Shown here in pieces: positions 1 to 8,432 of a DNA stretch of 64,000 nucleotides. The stretch is taken from NCBI GenBank assembly GCA_017798145.1, contig CP059069.1, forward strand, positions 1,225,226 through 1,289,225. The letters are read 5' to 3'. The position numbers and the translations under genes are program-made. Position 1 is the first letter of the stretch; each line of letters opens with the position of its first letter. The stretch is from Akkermansiaceae bacterium (GTDB lineage Bacteria; Verrucomicrobiota; Verrucomicrobiia; Verrucomicrobiales; Akkermansiaceae). The notes below the pieces were generated by a model. It was not told the DNA's origin and ran no database searches. It worked only from the letters and a program-made list of their open reading frames with translations.

Positions 1-44
1 CTTTCCTGCGGACTTCCGGACGCAGGGATCCGTTCAAAACTCCT

Positions 45-833
45 GTGACAACCAAAACAAAAAAACGCAGCCGCCGAATCACCGTCCCATTGGCCGTCAT
101 TATCCTGCTCTCATTGCTTGGAGGTTGCGGGAGCCAGACCCCACACAAGGGCCGGCTGCCCTTTTCACTCGCGGAAAGGCCCCCTCGCAACGCAGGGAAA
201 ACGATGGATGTCATCGCCCGCAACGACCATCCCGGCACCCCATCCGAAAGCGCCGCCATCGCCACCCTCAGGCCGGGTGACGTGATCGCCTTCCACATGA
301 GCCACAGCGAAGCGTGGACGCAGCTGCGCAAGGGGAAAATCCAGAAGATCCCCTACGACCTATTCCGCTACGGACACATCGCCCTAATCGTACCCGATCC
401 TGGAAACGACCTTGCCACATCGGATCTCCGCCTGCTCCAGATCGCCATGAAACAGGCGGCCAATGCGGATGCGGCCACGGATTACCTGGAGGGAAAGCAT
501 TGGGTCGCCTACCGTCCGTGCGGAGATCTCGACTTGGCAAGGCTCCATGGGTTCTCCCGGCAGGTCACCATCACCGCCGGGAATGCGGAACATGCCTACG
601 ACTACGCGGGAGTGCTCGGACTCCGAAACAAGCCCTATCAGCCCGATTCCATTTCCGAGATCGGCGGGAAATTCAGTTGCGCCACACTCGTGGTGGCCGG
701 ATTGCACTATTCCGGCTGCCACCTCGATGCCGTGCACCGCAACGGCTGGTTCGATATCGTCACGCCCGGGCAGGTGGTGGACAGCTCAGTCCGCCAGGAG
801 AAGAAGACCCCTCATCTCCTCTCCGGGAAATAG
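45..833 (+). CDS. Lipoprotein with YiiX/NlpC-P60-like papain fold
   Basis: The 262-residue product starts at a GTG and opens with a basic stretch, a hydrophobic segment and a lipobox-like LLGGC (Cys28), so it is probably lipid-anchored outside the cytoplasm. The body has the order of circularly permuted papain-like (YiiX/NlpC-P60) enzymes: LRPGDVIAF near residue 76, YGHIALIV with the candidate catalytic His near residue 109, and FSCATLVVAGLHYSG with the candidate Cys near residue 212. Members of this superfamily cleave peptide or amide bonds, for example in cell-wall peptides or lipids. The substrate here cannot be told. The 3' end overlaps the convergent downstream gene by 22 bases. Confidence 0.6.
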   Translation: MTTKTKKRSRRITVPLAVIILLSLLGGCGSQTPHKGRLPFSLAERPPRNAGKTMDVIARNDHPGTPSESAAIATLRPGDVIAFHMSHSEAWTQLRKGKIQKIPYDLFRYGHIALIVPDPGNDLATSDLRLLQIAMKQAANADAATDYLEGKHWVAYRPCGDLDLARLHGFSRQVTITAGNAEHAYDYAGVLGLRNKPYQPDSISEIGGKFSCATLVVAGLHYSGCHLDAVHRNGWFDIVTPGQVVDSSVRQEKKTPHLLSGK

Positions 834-1633
834 ATCTTCTCCCATTGCTCAGCGATCTTTCGCTGCTCCGGGGTCATCTCATCCATCTGGTGCTTCATCG
901 CATATCTTCCGAGAACGCAAAAGTGGATTACCAAAAAGAATTGAAATGCGAAGATCATGGCAAGGATGGGGAATGCGCCGATATCCCGCGCCACCACCTT
1001 GTGCCCGCCGATGTGATCCCAGATCGGTTTGCCGAGCCGCCTCGTCGTGAACCAGCTCATCGCGTTGCATAGGACCGCCAGCAGGCCCCAGCCGAAACCC
1101 ACCCCCGTGACCATCACCCGCAGCGAGCGCCAGACCGCCGGTTTGAGCGCCAGGGCGGAGCCGTCCTCGTTCACCACCCTCAAGCCCATCAGCCATTTTC
1201 CCGGAGTCCATCCCAAGCTGTGGAGCAACCAGGACTCGATGGCGAACCAGGGCATGTACATGGACAGCAGCAGCCACATGTTCGCCATCGCAACCTCGAT
1301 ATCCCTGCCGCTCAGATACATCCCCAGCCACCAAAGCGCGGAAAAACCCATCAGATCCAGCCACCGGGCCCAGAACCTCCTGCCCAGATGCGGATTCGGC
1401 TGTCCGGACTTATCGAGATGCCCGGTCGGCAGCGGAGGTGGCAGCGCCTTCGCACGCCCACCTCCGAAGCTCTTGCTGAACAGCTCCAGCTCACCCACCG
1501 GCGTCCACTCCGCCAGCCCCTCATGCCAGACCATTTCATCCCGCCCCATTTCCCCATGCTCGATCCTGCCACGGATCTCATAATCCGGATACGGGCCGGA
1601 ACGCTTGCCGTTGATGATGAGCCAGATTTCCAT
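812..1633 (-). CDS. GYF_2-RDD domain membrane protein
   Basis: This 273-residue protein begins with a GYF_2-type module (residues 1-55, MEIWLIINGKRSGPYPDYEI and a WHEGLAEWTPV core). A linker and a membrane RDD domain follow, with HLGRRFWARWLDLMGFSALW as the Arg/Asp signature and further membrane segments to about residue 250. The pairing of a GYF_2 head with an RDD domain is common in bacteria of the PVC group; the function is unknown. I chose the ATG at 1633 because homology begins there, and it lies only two bases after the stop of the upstream permease gene, which suggests translational coupling. An upstream in-frame extension overlaps that permease and is not credible. Confidence 0.75.
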   Translation of the reverse strand: MEIWLIINGKRSGPYPDYEIRGRIEHGEMGRDEMVWHEGLAEWTPVGELELFSKSFGGGRAKALPPPLPTGHLDKSGQPNPHLGRRFWARWLDLMGFSALWWLGMYLSGRDIEVAMANMWLLLSMYMPWFAIESWLLHSLGWTPGKWLMGLRVVNEDGSALALKPAVWRSLRVMVTGVGFGWGLLAVLCNAMSWFTTRRLGKPIWDHIGGHKVVARDIGAFPILAMIFAFQFFLVIHFCVLGRYAMKHQMDEMTPEQRKIAEQWEKIYFPERR

Positions 1634-1635
1634 GG

Positions 1636-3270
1636 TCAGAGATTGCGCAGGGATTTCGCGGCATCGCTGCGGGCTGCGAAAAATGCGGGAACCAGCGCCG
1701 CAAGCGAACACAAAACAAAGGCGAGGAACCCGATCACCGCCTGCTCCAGGGGATCGTTGAATGCCGGCAAGACCCCGAATCCGGTCAGCTGCGCGGAAAA
1801 GGGATCGAACCCGATCAGCCGCATCCCCTCCTGCACCACCCCGCGGAAATGGATCACGATGCGCCCGAGGCCGACCCCGAGCGCCGCCCCGAGCAAGCCC
1901 AGCAACATCCCCTGATAGAGGAACACCCGCACGATCTGGCCCGGCGCGGCACCCAGCGCCTTCATCACCCCGATCTCGCGCCTCTTCTGGATCGTCACCG
2001 TGAACATCACCGCCATCATCGAGAACGCCGACACCAGCACGATGAACGAAAGCGCGAAATACATCATCACCCGCTGCTGGCTGATGAGCGCGAAGAACGC
2101 CTGGTATTGGTCGCCCCAGGTCTCAACATACCGCTCCGGGCCAAGGCTTTTCCTCGCCGCCGCCGCCACCTCCTCCGCCTCATACGGATCCTCCAGCCGC
2201 AGCGCGATCCCCTGCACCTGGCTTCCCAGCCCCGCGAGATCCTGTGCCAGCGGCAGCGGCACGAAAAGATCCGGCGTCACCGCCATCTGCGAGGCGGAGT
2301 AGATCCCGGCGACCACCGCCTCCTTGGGCAGCACCAGGCTTTTGAGCCCTTTGAGGATTTCGCCATCCATCTTCTCCGCATCCGTTTTCTCCAACGCATC
2401 GAAGCCATCGATCACCGCCTCCTTGTTGTCTTTGGAAAAGCGGAAGATAGCATCTCCTTCCCCGCGCTCCCCGCCCTCCATCGCCCGCAGCAGATTTTCC
2501 ACCATCTCACGCTCCGGGGCACGGATGTCCTCGGCGAAGATCATCTCAAGGGCATGATACGCGCCGATCAGGTCATCGGCGGGCATCGTGAAATTCTCCC
2601 CGTCCTCGGACCACTTGTCCCGCAGCACCTCGGACACCGTCGCCCAGTCGTCCGCATACGCCTCGCGCGCCACCGGCTTCTCGGTCGCCTTGTAGGCCTG
2701 CATCACCCCCTCAAAGTTCCGCGTCGAATACAGCCGCATGGTGTCCCCCACCCGCAGCTTGAATTGCTCCGCCACGATGGAGGAAATCACCGCCCTGTCA
2801 TCCAGACCGAGATCGGCGCTGGAATCGGGGAAATTCTCCAGATCCAGCATGTCGGAAACGCCTTTCACCTGCGCCGCATCGCCGGTGTCTATCCCCCGGA
2901 AACTGACCGGCCGCTGCCATGAGCCGACATCGAGGATCACGTTGTCCGCCACGAACGCCGTCGCACCGGCAACACCGGGGATGCGCGCCGCCTCATCCGC
3001 AAGATCCTGCCAAGGCGCCGCATCCTCCTCATCCGGCAGCGCCACCGTCCTAACAAGAACGTGAGGGGTGAACCCGAGCAGCCGCTCCTTCACATTCCGC
3101 TCCAGCCCCGCGAACACCGCCATCACCACCACCAGCACCAGCACGCCCAGCAACACCCCGACCAACGAGATCAGGGTGAAGGATGAAAGCACGGCGCGGC
3201 GCGGATTCAGATACCGCCTGGCCAACATGAAACTGAAAGAGCGCTTTTCGATACGCAGACCTAGCCCCAT
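1636..3270 (-). CDS. LolC/LolE-type lipoprotein-releasing ABC permease (FtsX family)
   Basis: From the ATG at 3270 the product is 544 residues. It starts with FMLARRYLNPRRAVLSSFTLISLVGV, the typical LolC/E entry and first membrane helix. A large periplasmic part follows, then three C-terminal helices with an FtsX core (MMAVMFTVTIQKRREIGVMK). This family works with the ATPase LolD to extract lipoproteins from the inner membrane; no lolD is seen here. The usual length is about 400 residues. The excess is an acidic, helix-rich insertion at about residues 190-315 inside the periplasmic domain. The frame stays open about 100 codons further upstream, but the family homology begins at 3270. Confidence 0.75.
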   Translation of the reverse strand: MGLGLRIEKRSFSFMLARRYLNPRRAVLSSFTLISLVGVLLGVLVLVVVMAVFAGLERNVKERLLGFTPHVLVRTVALPDEEDAAPWQDLADEAARIPGVAGATAFVADNVILDVGSWQRPVSFRGIDTGDAAQVKGVSDMLDLENFPDSSADLGLDDRAVISSIVAEQFKLRVGDTMRLYSTRNFEGVMQAYKATEKPVAREAYADDWATVSEVLRDKWSEDGENFTMPADDLIGAYHALEMIFAEDIRAPEREMVENLLRAMEGGERGEGDAIFRFSKDNKEAVIDGFDALEKTDAEKMDGEILKGLKSLVLPKEAVVAGIYSASQMAVTPDLFVPLPLAQDLAGLGSQVQGIALRLEDPYEAEEVAAAARKSLGPERYVETWGDQYQAFFALISQQRVMMYFALSFIVLVSAFSMMAVMFTVTIQKRREIGVMKALGAAPGQIVRVFLYQGMLLGLLGAALGVGLGRIVIHFRGVVQEGMRLIGFDPFSAQLTGFGVLPAFNDPLEQAVIGFLAFVLCSLAALVPAFFAARSDAAKSLRNL

Positions 3271-3619
3271 CCCACCCCCCGGCGCAACCAAAACCGGAAG
3301 CAAGCGGAGGCTGACAGCTGCCTGAAAATCGCTTTGCCCGCCCAAGGAGAGCTCTCCGAAGGCATGCACCGCCTGTTTCCCCTTCTCCACGGTCTTCCCG
3401 GCGAGGCAATCGTAGGCCAGGGCGAGCTCGGCGATGGTGGTGAGGAGACGGGAATGGCGGAGTTCGAGGAGTTTGCTAGGGTGGATTCCGAGCCCTTTTC
3501 CCTGATTCCGGCATGGATTACGGAATGCCCGGGATGGACGAGGGCACGCGGTGCTGTGGATCAAACTCCGAAACACTACACAATCGACATTTCCGCCTCA
3601 CCCGCCGAACCTCCACGAC
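3271..3619. other. Divergent intergenic region with a coding-like minus-strand stretch
   Basis: This region separates the divergent permease and AEC transporter genes and should hold both promoters, but I see no clear consensus boxes. On the minus strand, in frame with the permease, about 45 codons (roughly 3330-3475) have a strongly G/C-ending third position and a protein-like translation (RLLTTIAELALAYDC, VEKGKQAVHAFGELS). The following 25 codons lose that bias. This may be a remnant of, or a small, unrecognised gene. Confidence 0.35.
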
Positions 3620-4573
3620 TTGATCTCGCCCACCACAGTCATCCTCTCGGTGCTGCCCGTCTATCTGCTGATGGCAGGCGGGGCGGCGCTCAGGAAGCTT
3701 GGCGTGCTCAAGCAGGAGCATGACGCCGGGGTGATGCATGTGATCTTCTCGGTGCTGCTGCCGTGCTTCATCCTCGACAAGATGCTCGGTGCCGAGGTGC
3801 TGCGGGATATACAGGTTCTCGCAACCGGCACGGGACTCGGCTTTTCACTCATCATCCTCGGCATCGGCATCGGCTACCTTGCGGGAAAAGCGATCGGCCT
3901 CACGCCCGGTCACGGGATACGCACCTTCGCGCTCGCCACAGGCTGCCAGAACTATGGCTTCACCGCCGTCCCCGTGGTTGAGATCCTATGGGGCACATCC
4001 GCCGTCGCCCTCCTCTTTGTCCACAACATCGGCGTGGAAATGGCGATCTGGTCGGTGGGAGTGATGCTGATGTCCGGGGAAACCGGCGTGCCGTGGAAGC
4101 GCCTCGCCAACGGCCCCATCATCGCGGTGGGGATCGGCCTTGTGCTGGTCATCCTGCATGTGGATCATCTGGTCACCGGCCCACCGCGAACGGCGGTTTC
4201 CATGCTCGGCACCGGAGCTTTCCCGCTGGCGATCATGATGACGGGGGCGACGATCATGGATCTGGCAGGGAATGAGAAACCCTCCTGGAGAATCATCACC
4301 GCCGCGTGCGTGGTGCGCCTGGCCATCATGCCCGCCGTCATCATCCTCTGCGCGAAATTCATACCCATGGCCGCCGAACTGCGCCAGATCCTGCTGGTGC
4401 AGGCGGCAATGCCGGCCGCGCTCGTACCCATCCTCCTAGCCCGGATCTACGGCGGGCGCCCGGCTGTTGCCGTGCAGGTGGTCATCGCCACGACCGTGGT
4501 CTCGGTTTTCACCCTCCCCTACATCATCACCTTCGGCATCCGCTACCTGGATCTCACGCCGATCAGCCCCTGA
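3551..4573 (+). CDS. AEC family (auxin-efflux-carrier-like) transporter
   Basis: This is a membrane protein of up to 340 residues with about ten hydrophobic segments and the AEC family layout: an N-terminal half with LLPCFILDKM and ALATGCQNYGFTAVPVVE (the conserved N-x-G-F region of the helix break), a short cytoplasmic stretch, and a matching C-terminal half. AEC carriers are secondary transporters of small organic anions such as malate; the substrate is not predictable here. The GTG at 3551 gives a proline-rich 23-residue extension. A TTG at 3620 lies just before the first membrane helix and is at least as likely a start. glnD follows 18 bases downstream. Confidence 0.8.
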   Translation: MLWIKLRNTTQSTFPPHPPNLHDLISPTTVILSVLPVYLLMAGGAALRKLGVLKQEHDAGVMHVIFSVLLPCFILDKMLGAEVLRDIQVLATGTGLGFSLIILGIGIGYLAGKAIGLTPGHGIRTFALATGCQNYGFTAVPVVEILWGTSAVALLFVHNIGVEMAIWSVGVMLMSGETGVPWKRLANGPIIAVGIGLVLVILHVDHLVTGPPRTAVSMLGTGAFPLAIMMTGATIMDLAGNEKPSWRIITAACVVRLAIMPAVIILCAKFIPMAAELRQILLVQAAMPAALVPILLARIYGGRPAVAVQVVIATTVVSVFTLPYIITFGIRYLDLTPISP

Positions 4574-4591
4574 GCCCAAGAATTTCCAACA

Positions 4592-7330
4592 ATGCCCGAA
4601 ACACCCGCAACGAAAGCCGTTTCCCTCCAGCCCGCCATCGACGGCCAGCTTTCCCCCGCCGAGCGCACCGCCCTTTTCAAGCGCTACATCGGCGCGGAGC
4701 AGGCGCGCATCCTCGCCCTCCACAATGCGGGCGGAGGGGGGCTGGAAATCGCACGGGCGCGCGCGGAATTCATCGACACCCTGATCTCCACGATCCTGCA
4801 GGCGACCATCCGCTCCCACGGAATCGAGGAATCCCCCATCGCACTCGTCGCCGTCGGCGGATATGGGCGCGGCACGCTGAACCCGGGCTCCGACATCGAC
4901 CTGCTTTTCCTCCTGCCGCGGGCTTCTACGAAGCTGCCAAAGCCCGTCCAGGAACTCGTCCAGCAGATCCTCTACCCGCTCTGGGACGTCGGCTTCAAGG
5001 TCGGCCACTCCTGCCGCTCCACCGCCGAGTGCATCCTGGAAGCCCGCGCGGACCCGCAGAATTTCACCGCGCTTATCGACACGCGGCTCATCGCGGGGAA
5101 CACGGAGCTTTATGCGGAGCTCGTGGAGAAATTCGCGAAAAACTGCCTCTCGAAAAAACCCGACGCTTTCGTGGCACTGCGGCGCCAGGATCTGCGCTCC
5201 CGTTACAAAAAAAGCTCCCACACCGTTTTCCTGCAGGAGCCGAACGTGAAGGAATCCTGCGGCGGCCTGCGCGATTACCAGAACATCCATTGGGTTGCGC
5301 GGGTGAAGACGGGATCTGAAAACCTGCAGAAGCTCGTCGATGACAGGCTCATCACCGCCGCCACCTTGCGCGAGATCGACGAGGCATACGATTTCCTGAT
5401 GCGGGTGCGCAACCAACTCCACTACCACAGCGGGAAATCCACGGACATCCTCACACTCCAGCTACAGGGAGTGGTGGCCACCGCCTTCGGATACCCGCAG
5501 CGCAGCATCCTGCGCCGCACCGAGGCCTTCATGCGGGACTACTACCGCCACACCCGCGCCCTCTACCGCCACACCACCTCCCTGATGGAGACTTTCGAGA
5601 TCCAGCAGGAAACCGTCGCCGAGAGCGGCATCGGCTCCTACCTGACCTTTCGGAAAAAGAAGCGCGAGGAGTTCGACGGCTTCATCGCCAAGGAAGGCCG
5701 CATCCATCCGGCCAACCAGGACATTTTCAGGGATGATCCGCACCGCATGATGCGCCTCTTCCAGCACTGCCAGCAGCGCAACCTGCGGCTCTCCCCCCAA
5801 CTCCGCCGCCTTGTCGCCAGCCACTGGGAGGACATCGACAGGCCGTTCCGCTACCTCAAGGCGAACCGGGAGACCTTCCAGGCCATCCTCGAGCGCAAGG
5901 GCGAGGTCGCCAAGACCCTTCGGCAGATGCACCGCATCGGTTTCCTGGGGCGATACCTGCCGGAATTCGGTGCGCTGGACTGCCTCGTCCAGCACGAGTT
6001 CTTCCACCGCTACACCGCCGACGAGCACACCCTCCGCTGCATCGACGAGCTCGACAAGCTCGTCGGAAGCACGGATCCCTCGCTGGAGGTTTTCCGCCGC
6101 ATCTTCCACCAGATCGTGGATCCCTACGCCCTCTACATCGCCCTCATACTGCATGACACCGGGCGCTCGGAAAACGTCCGCGAGCACATCGATGGCTCCG
6201 CCATGCTCGCCATCAAGCTTTGCTCACGCCTCCAGATCAAGGGGCCGCGCCGCGCACTCATCATGTTCCTGGTGGACAACCACCTCACCTTCTGGCGCAC
6301 CGCCACCACGCGCAACCTGGAGCATCCGGAGGTCATCGCGGAGTTCGCCGCGATCATGAAGACCCCGGAGAAGCTCGATGCCCTCTATCTCTTCACCTAC
6401 TGCGATACGAACGGCACCGCCCCGGGAGCATGGAACGGCTGGAAAGCATCCCTCATGCAAAACCTGCACAAGGCCACCCGCAGGTTCCTGCAGGAAGGGC
6501 GCGAGGGCTTCGCACGCAAGCTCGATGCCGACCGCAAGGCGGCGCGCGCCGAGGTGACCGCCATCATGCGCGAGGACTACCATGCGGAGATCCGCCAGCA
6601 CTTCGACCGCACCCCGGCGGCCGCCTTCGCCTACCGCGAGGCGTCGGACATCAAGACGCAGATCCGCACCGTCCGCCATTTCCTGCTCGCGGAGAAAGAC
6701 GCGCAAACCCCGGATCCGTTCTGCATCAAGTGGATCGATGAGCCGGAAAAAGGATACTCCGAGATGGTGCTTGCCTCCCGCGACCGCCCGCTACTCCTCG
6801 AAAAGCTCTGCTGCGCCCTCGCCTCGGAGCAGATCAACATCCTTTCCGCAGATCTCTTCACCCGCAGCGACGAGATCGTACTCAACATCTTCCGCGTCTG
6901 CACGACGAACTTCGAGCCCATCGCCGATGAGGCAGCCCGCAACCGCGTCACCGCAACTTTCACCGACATCCTTGGAGCCGAAACCTACGATCCGGAAACC
7001 TACCTCAAGCGCAAGGCGAACTTCCTCAGACCCCGCACCGAGACCGGCCTCTCCGTGCCGGTGCGCGCGCATGTGTCGAACGATCTCCACCCCACCTGCA
7101 CCACCGTCGAGATCCAGGCGCAGGATAGGATAGGCTTGCTGCACGACCTTTTCCACACCATCAACGAGGCTGGCCTGGACACCGCGCACGCCCGCATCTG
7201 CACGGAGAAAGGGGTGGCCATGGACACCCTTTACATCACCACGGCGGACCACAAGCAGATCGGCGATCCGGAAACCCTGCGCATGCTGGAAGACAAATTC
7301 AGCCGGCTCGTTGACCGCCCCGATGCCTAG
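4592..7330 (+). CDS. glnD: [Protein-PII] uridylyltransferase / uridylyl-removing enzyme
   Basis: GlnD senses glutamine and adds or removes UMP on the PII signalling protein, and so sets nitrogen assimilation. The 912-residue product has all the expected parts. The nucleotidyltransferase signature GGYGRGTLNPGSDIDLLF (residues 89-106) carries the two metal-binding Asp residues 101 and 103. A helical linker is followed by an HD phosphohydrolase domain with His521-Asp522 in LILHDTGR. Two C-terminal ACT domains start near residues 723 (EMVLASRDRPLLLEKL) and 836 (VEIQAQDRIGLLHDLF). Length matches the family. No glnB or glnA lies nearby. The stop overlaps the convergent oxygenase gene by four bases. 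Confidence 0.92.
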   Translation: MPETPATKAVSLQPAIDGQLSPAERTALFKRYIGAEQARILALHNAGGGGLEIARARAEFIDTLISTILQATIRSHGIEESPIALVAVGGYGRGTLNPGSDIDLLFLLPRASTKLPKPVQELVQQILYPLWDVGFKVGHSCRSTAECILEARADPQNFTALIDTRLIAGNTELYAELVEKFAKNCLSKKPDAFVALRRQDLRSRYKKSSHTVFLQEPNVKESCGGLRDYQNIHWVARVKTGSENLQKLVDDRLITAATLREIDEAYDFLMRVRNQLHYHSGKSTDILTLQLQGVVATAFGYPQRSILRRTEAFMRDYYRHTRALYRHTTSLMETFEIQQETVAESGIGSYLTFRKKKREEFDGFIAKEGRIHPANQDIFRDDPHRMMRLFQHCQQRNLRLSPQLRRLVASHWEDIDRPFRYLKANRETFQAILERKGEVAKTLRQMHRIGFLGRYLPEFGALDCLVQHEFFHRYTADEHTLRCIDELDKLVGSTDPSLEVFRRIFHQIVDPYALYIALILHDTGRSENVREHIDGSAMLAIKLCSRLQIKGPRRALIMFLVDNHLTFWRTATTRNLEHPEVIAEFAAIMKTPEKLDALYLFTYCDTNGTAPGAWNGWKASLMQNLHKATRRFLQEGREGFARKLDADRKAARAEVTAIMREDYHAEIRQHFDRTPAAAFAYREASDIKTQIRTVRHFLLAEKDAQTPDPFCIKWIDEPEKGYSEMVLASRDRPLLLEKLCCALASEQINILSADLFTRSDEIVLNIFRVCTTNFEPIADEAARNRVTATFTDILGAETYDPETYLKRKANFLRPRTETGLSVPVRAHVSNDLHPTCTTVEIQAQDRIGLLHDLFHTINEAGLDTAHARICTEKGVAMDTLYITTADHKQIGDPETLRMLEDKFSRLVDRPDA

Positions 7331-7920
7331 CCCCGCGAGCTCCGGAACCATCCGGTGATGCTGGCCCGCGTCTTCCCCGCGGGCAGCACCTCATGCCAAT
7401 GATCCCCGGCCAGGAAGCATACCAGCGTCCCCAGTTTCGGCTCGACCATCACAAACTCCCCCTCCCTGTCCCCCGGCTGCGTCCATATTTTCAGCTCCCC
7501 TCCATCGCCCGGCTCCCAGCCGGGGTTGAGGTAGAGGATCACAGTCACGATCCGATCGGAGGTCTCCCGGTGGCGGTCGAGGTGCGGCTTGTAGAAACCG
7601 CCCTCAGGATACACCGCGAAATGCCCCTCGAAATCCATCAGCCCCAGGTAGAGCCCCCGGTTCAGCGCCAGCCGCACCTCCTCCAGCCTCGTGAGGTAAC
7701 GCCGCTGGCATTCCGTAATCTCACCATCCCGCAGCCACATCACATGATCCATCCGCACATCCTCGCGGATCACCAGATCCTTCCCGCGCCCGACCCCCGC
7801 CCGGCGGAACTCGCCCTCCTCCCAGGCCGCCCGGCTCTCCGCCGAAAGCACGCCGGCAAGATCCTTTTCCAGGAAACCCGGAAGCGCGATCCACCCGGAT
7901 CGCTGAATGCCATCAACCAA
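7327..7920 (-). CDS. 2OG-Fe(II) oxygenase (SM-20/prolyl-hydroxylase-like)
   Basis: The 197-residue protein is a short double-stranded beta-helix oxygenase related to the EGL-9/SM-20 group. Iron ligands are visible as the HxD in YKPHLDRHRE (residues 112-121) and the distal His in GDHWHEVLPAGKTRASITGWF, where the following Arg fits the 2-oxoglutarate carboxylate contact. Core strands such as VTVILYLNPGW and GGELKIW fit the family. Such enzymes hydroxylate proteins (proline or other residues) using 2-oxoglutarate and oxygen; the target here is unknown. It stands alone between glnD and tRNA-Phe. Confidence 0.82.
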   Translation of the reverse strand: MVDGIQRSGWIALPGFLEKDLAGVLSAESRAAWEEGEFRRAGVGRGKDLVIREDVRMDHVMWLRDGEITECQRRYLTRLEEVRLALNRGLYLGLMDFEGHFAVYPEGGFYKPHLDRHRETSDRIVTVILYLNPGWEPGDGGELKIWTQPGDREGEFVMVEPKLGTLVCFLAGDHWHEVLPAGKTRASITGWFRSSRG

Positions 7921-7982
7921 TTCGCCGACGGATGATGTGAGTTGGTCGGGCAGGGCTACGCGTTCTTACGTTGAATGCAACG

Positions 7983-8058
7983 TGGTGGCCCGACCCGGAT
8001 TCGAACCAGGGACACGCGGATTTTCAATCCGCTGCTCTACCAACTGAGCTATCGGGCC
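7983..8058 (-). tRNA. tRNA-Phe (GAA)
   Basis: Read on the minus strand, the 76 bases fold into a full cloverleaf. The acceptor arms GGCCCGA and TCGGGCC pair, the D arm is GCTCAGTTGGTAGAGC, the anticodon stem GCGGA/TCCGC encloses loop TTGAAAA with anticodon GAA, and the T arm is CCTGGTTCGAATCCGGG, which pairs apart from one T-G wobble. The discriminator is A and the terminal CCA is encoded in the DNA (7983-7985 on the complement). Confidence 0.97.
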
Positions 8059-8432
8059 TCACGGCCTGCCCTTGCGGGCGGGCGGCGAGTAAGTCTCCCC
8101 GCCCCCGCTTTGACAACCCAAAAATCATCTTCGCTCCGGAAAATCTTCCCCATCATCCGCCCGCCGAGATGGAGAACGGGAATGAGGGAGCGTGTCCCCT
8201 GCCCCAAGGAGGGGCGCGAATGCTTGCGCGCGGCAACCCCGGAAAGATCATCCCGAGGCATTTCCCACATTCCCATCCGGCGGAAGAATTCGCGCCGCCC
8301 CTTGTCCACCATAGAACATCCGCAAGCTTTGCCCGGCAATCTTGCAGCCCGGGCGGGGAAGCAAGGTGACGATCCCGTCACAGTGCCGGACTCCCTTCCC
8401 GCCGCCGCCGCGCCACCTTGCGGGGCATCCGC
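8059..8432. other. Intergenic region between tRNA-Phe and the divergent gene
   Basis: Apart from the candidate tRNA promoter I see no gene or conserved RNA here. The translations on both strands look like frame noise, and no convincing hairpin with a T-tract is present. It must carry the promoter of the plus-strand gene at 8433. Confidence 0.4.
8087..8116 (-). promoter_or_regulatory. Possible promoter of tRNA-Phe
   Basis: On the minus strand TTGTCA (8116-8111) is followed after 18 bases by TTACTC (8092-8087), about 28 bases before the tRNA 5' end. The -35 element is good and the -10 element poor, so this is only a candidate. Confidence 0.25.
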
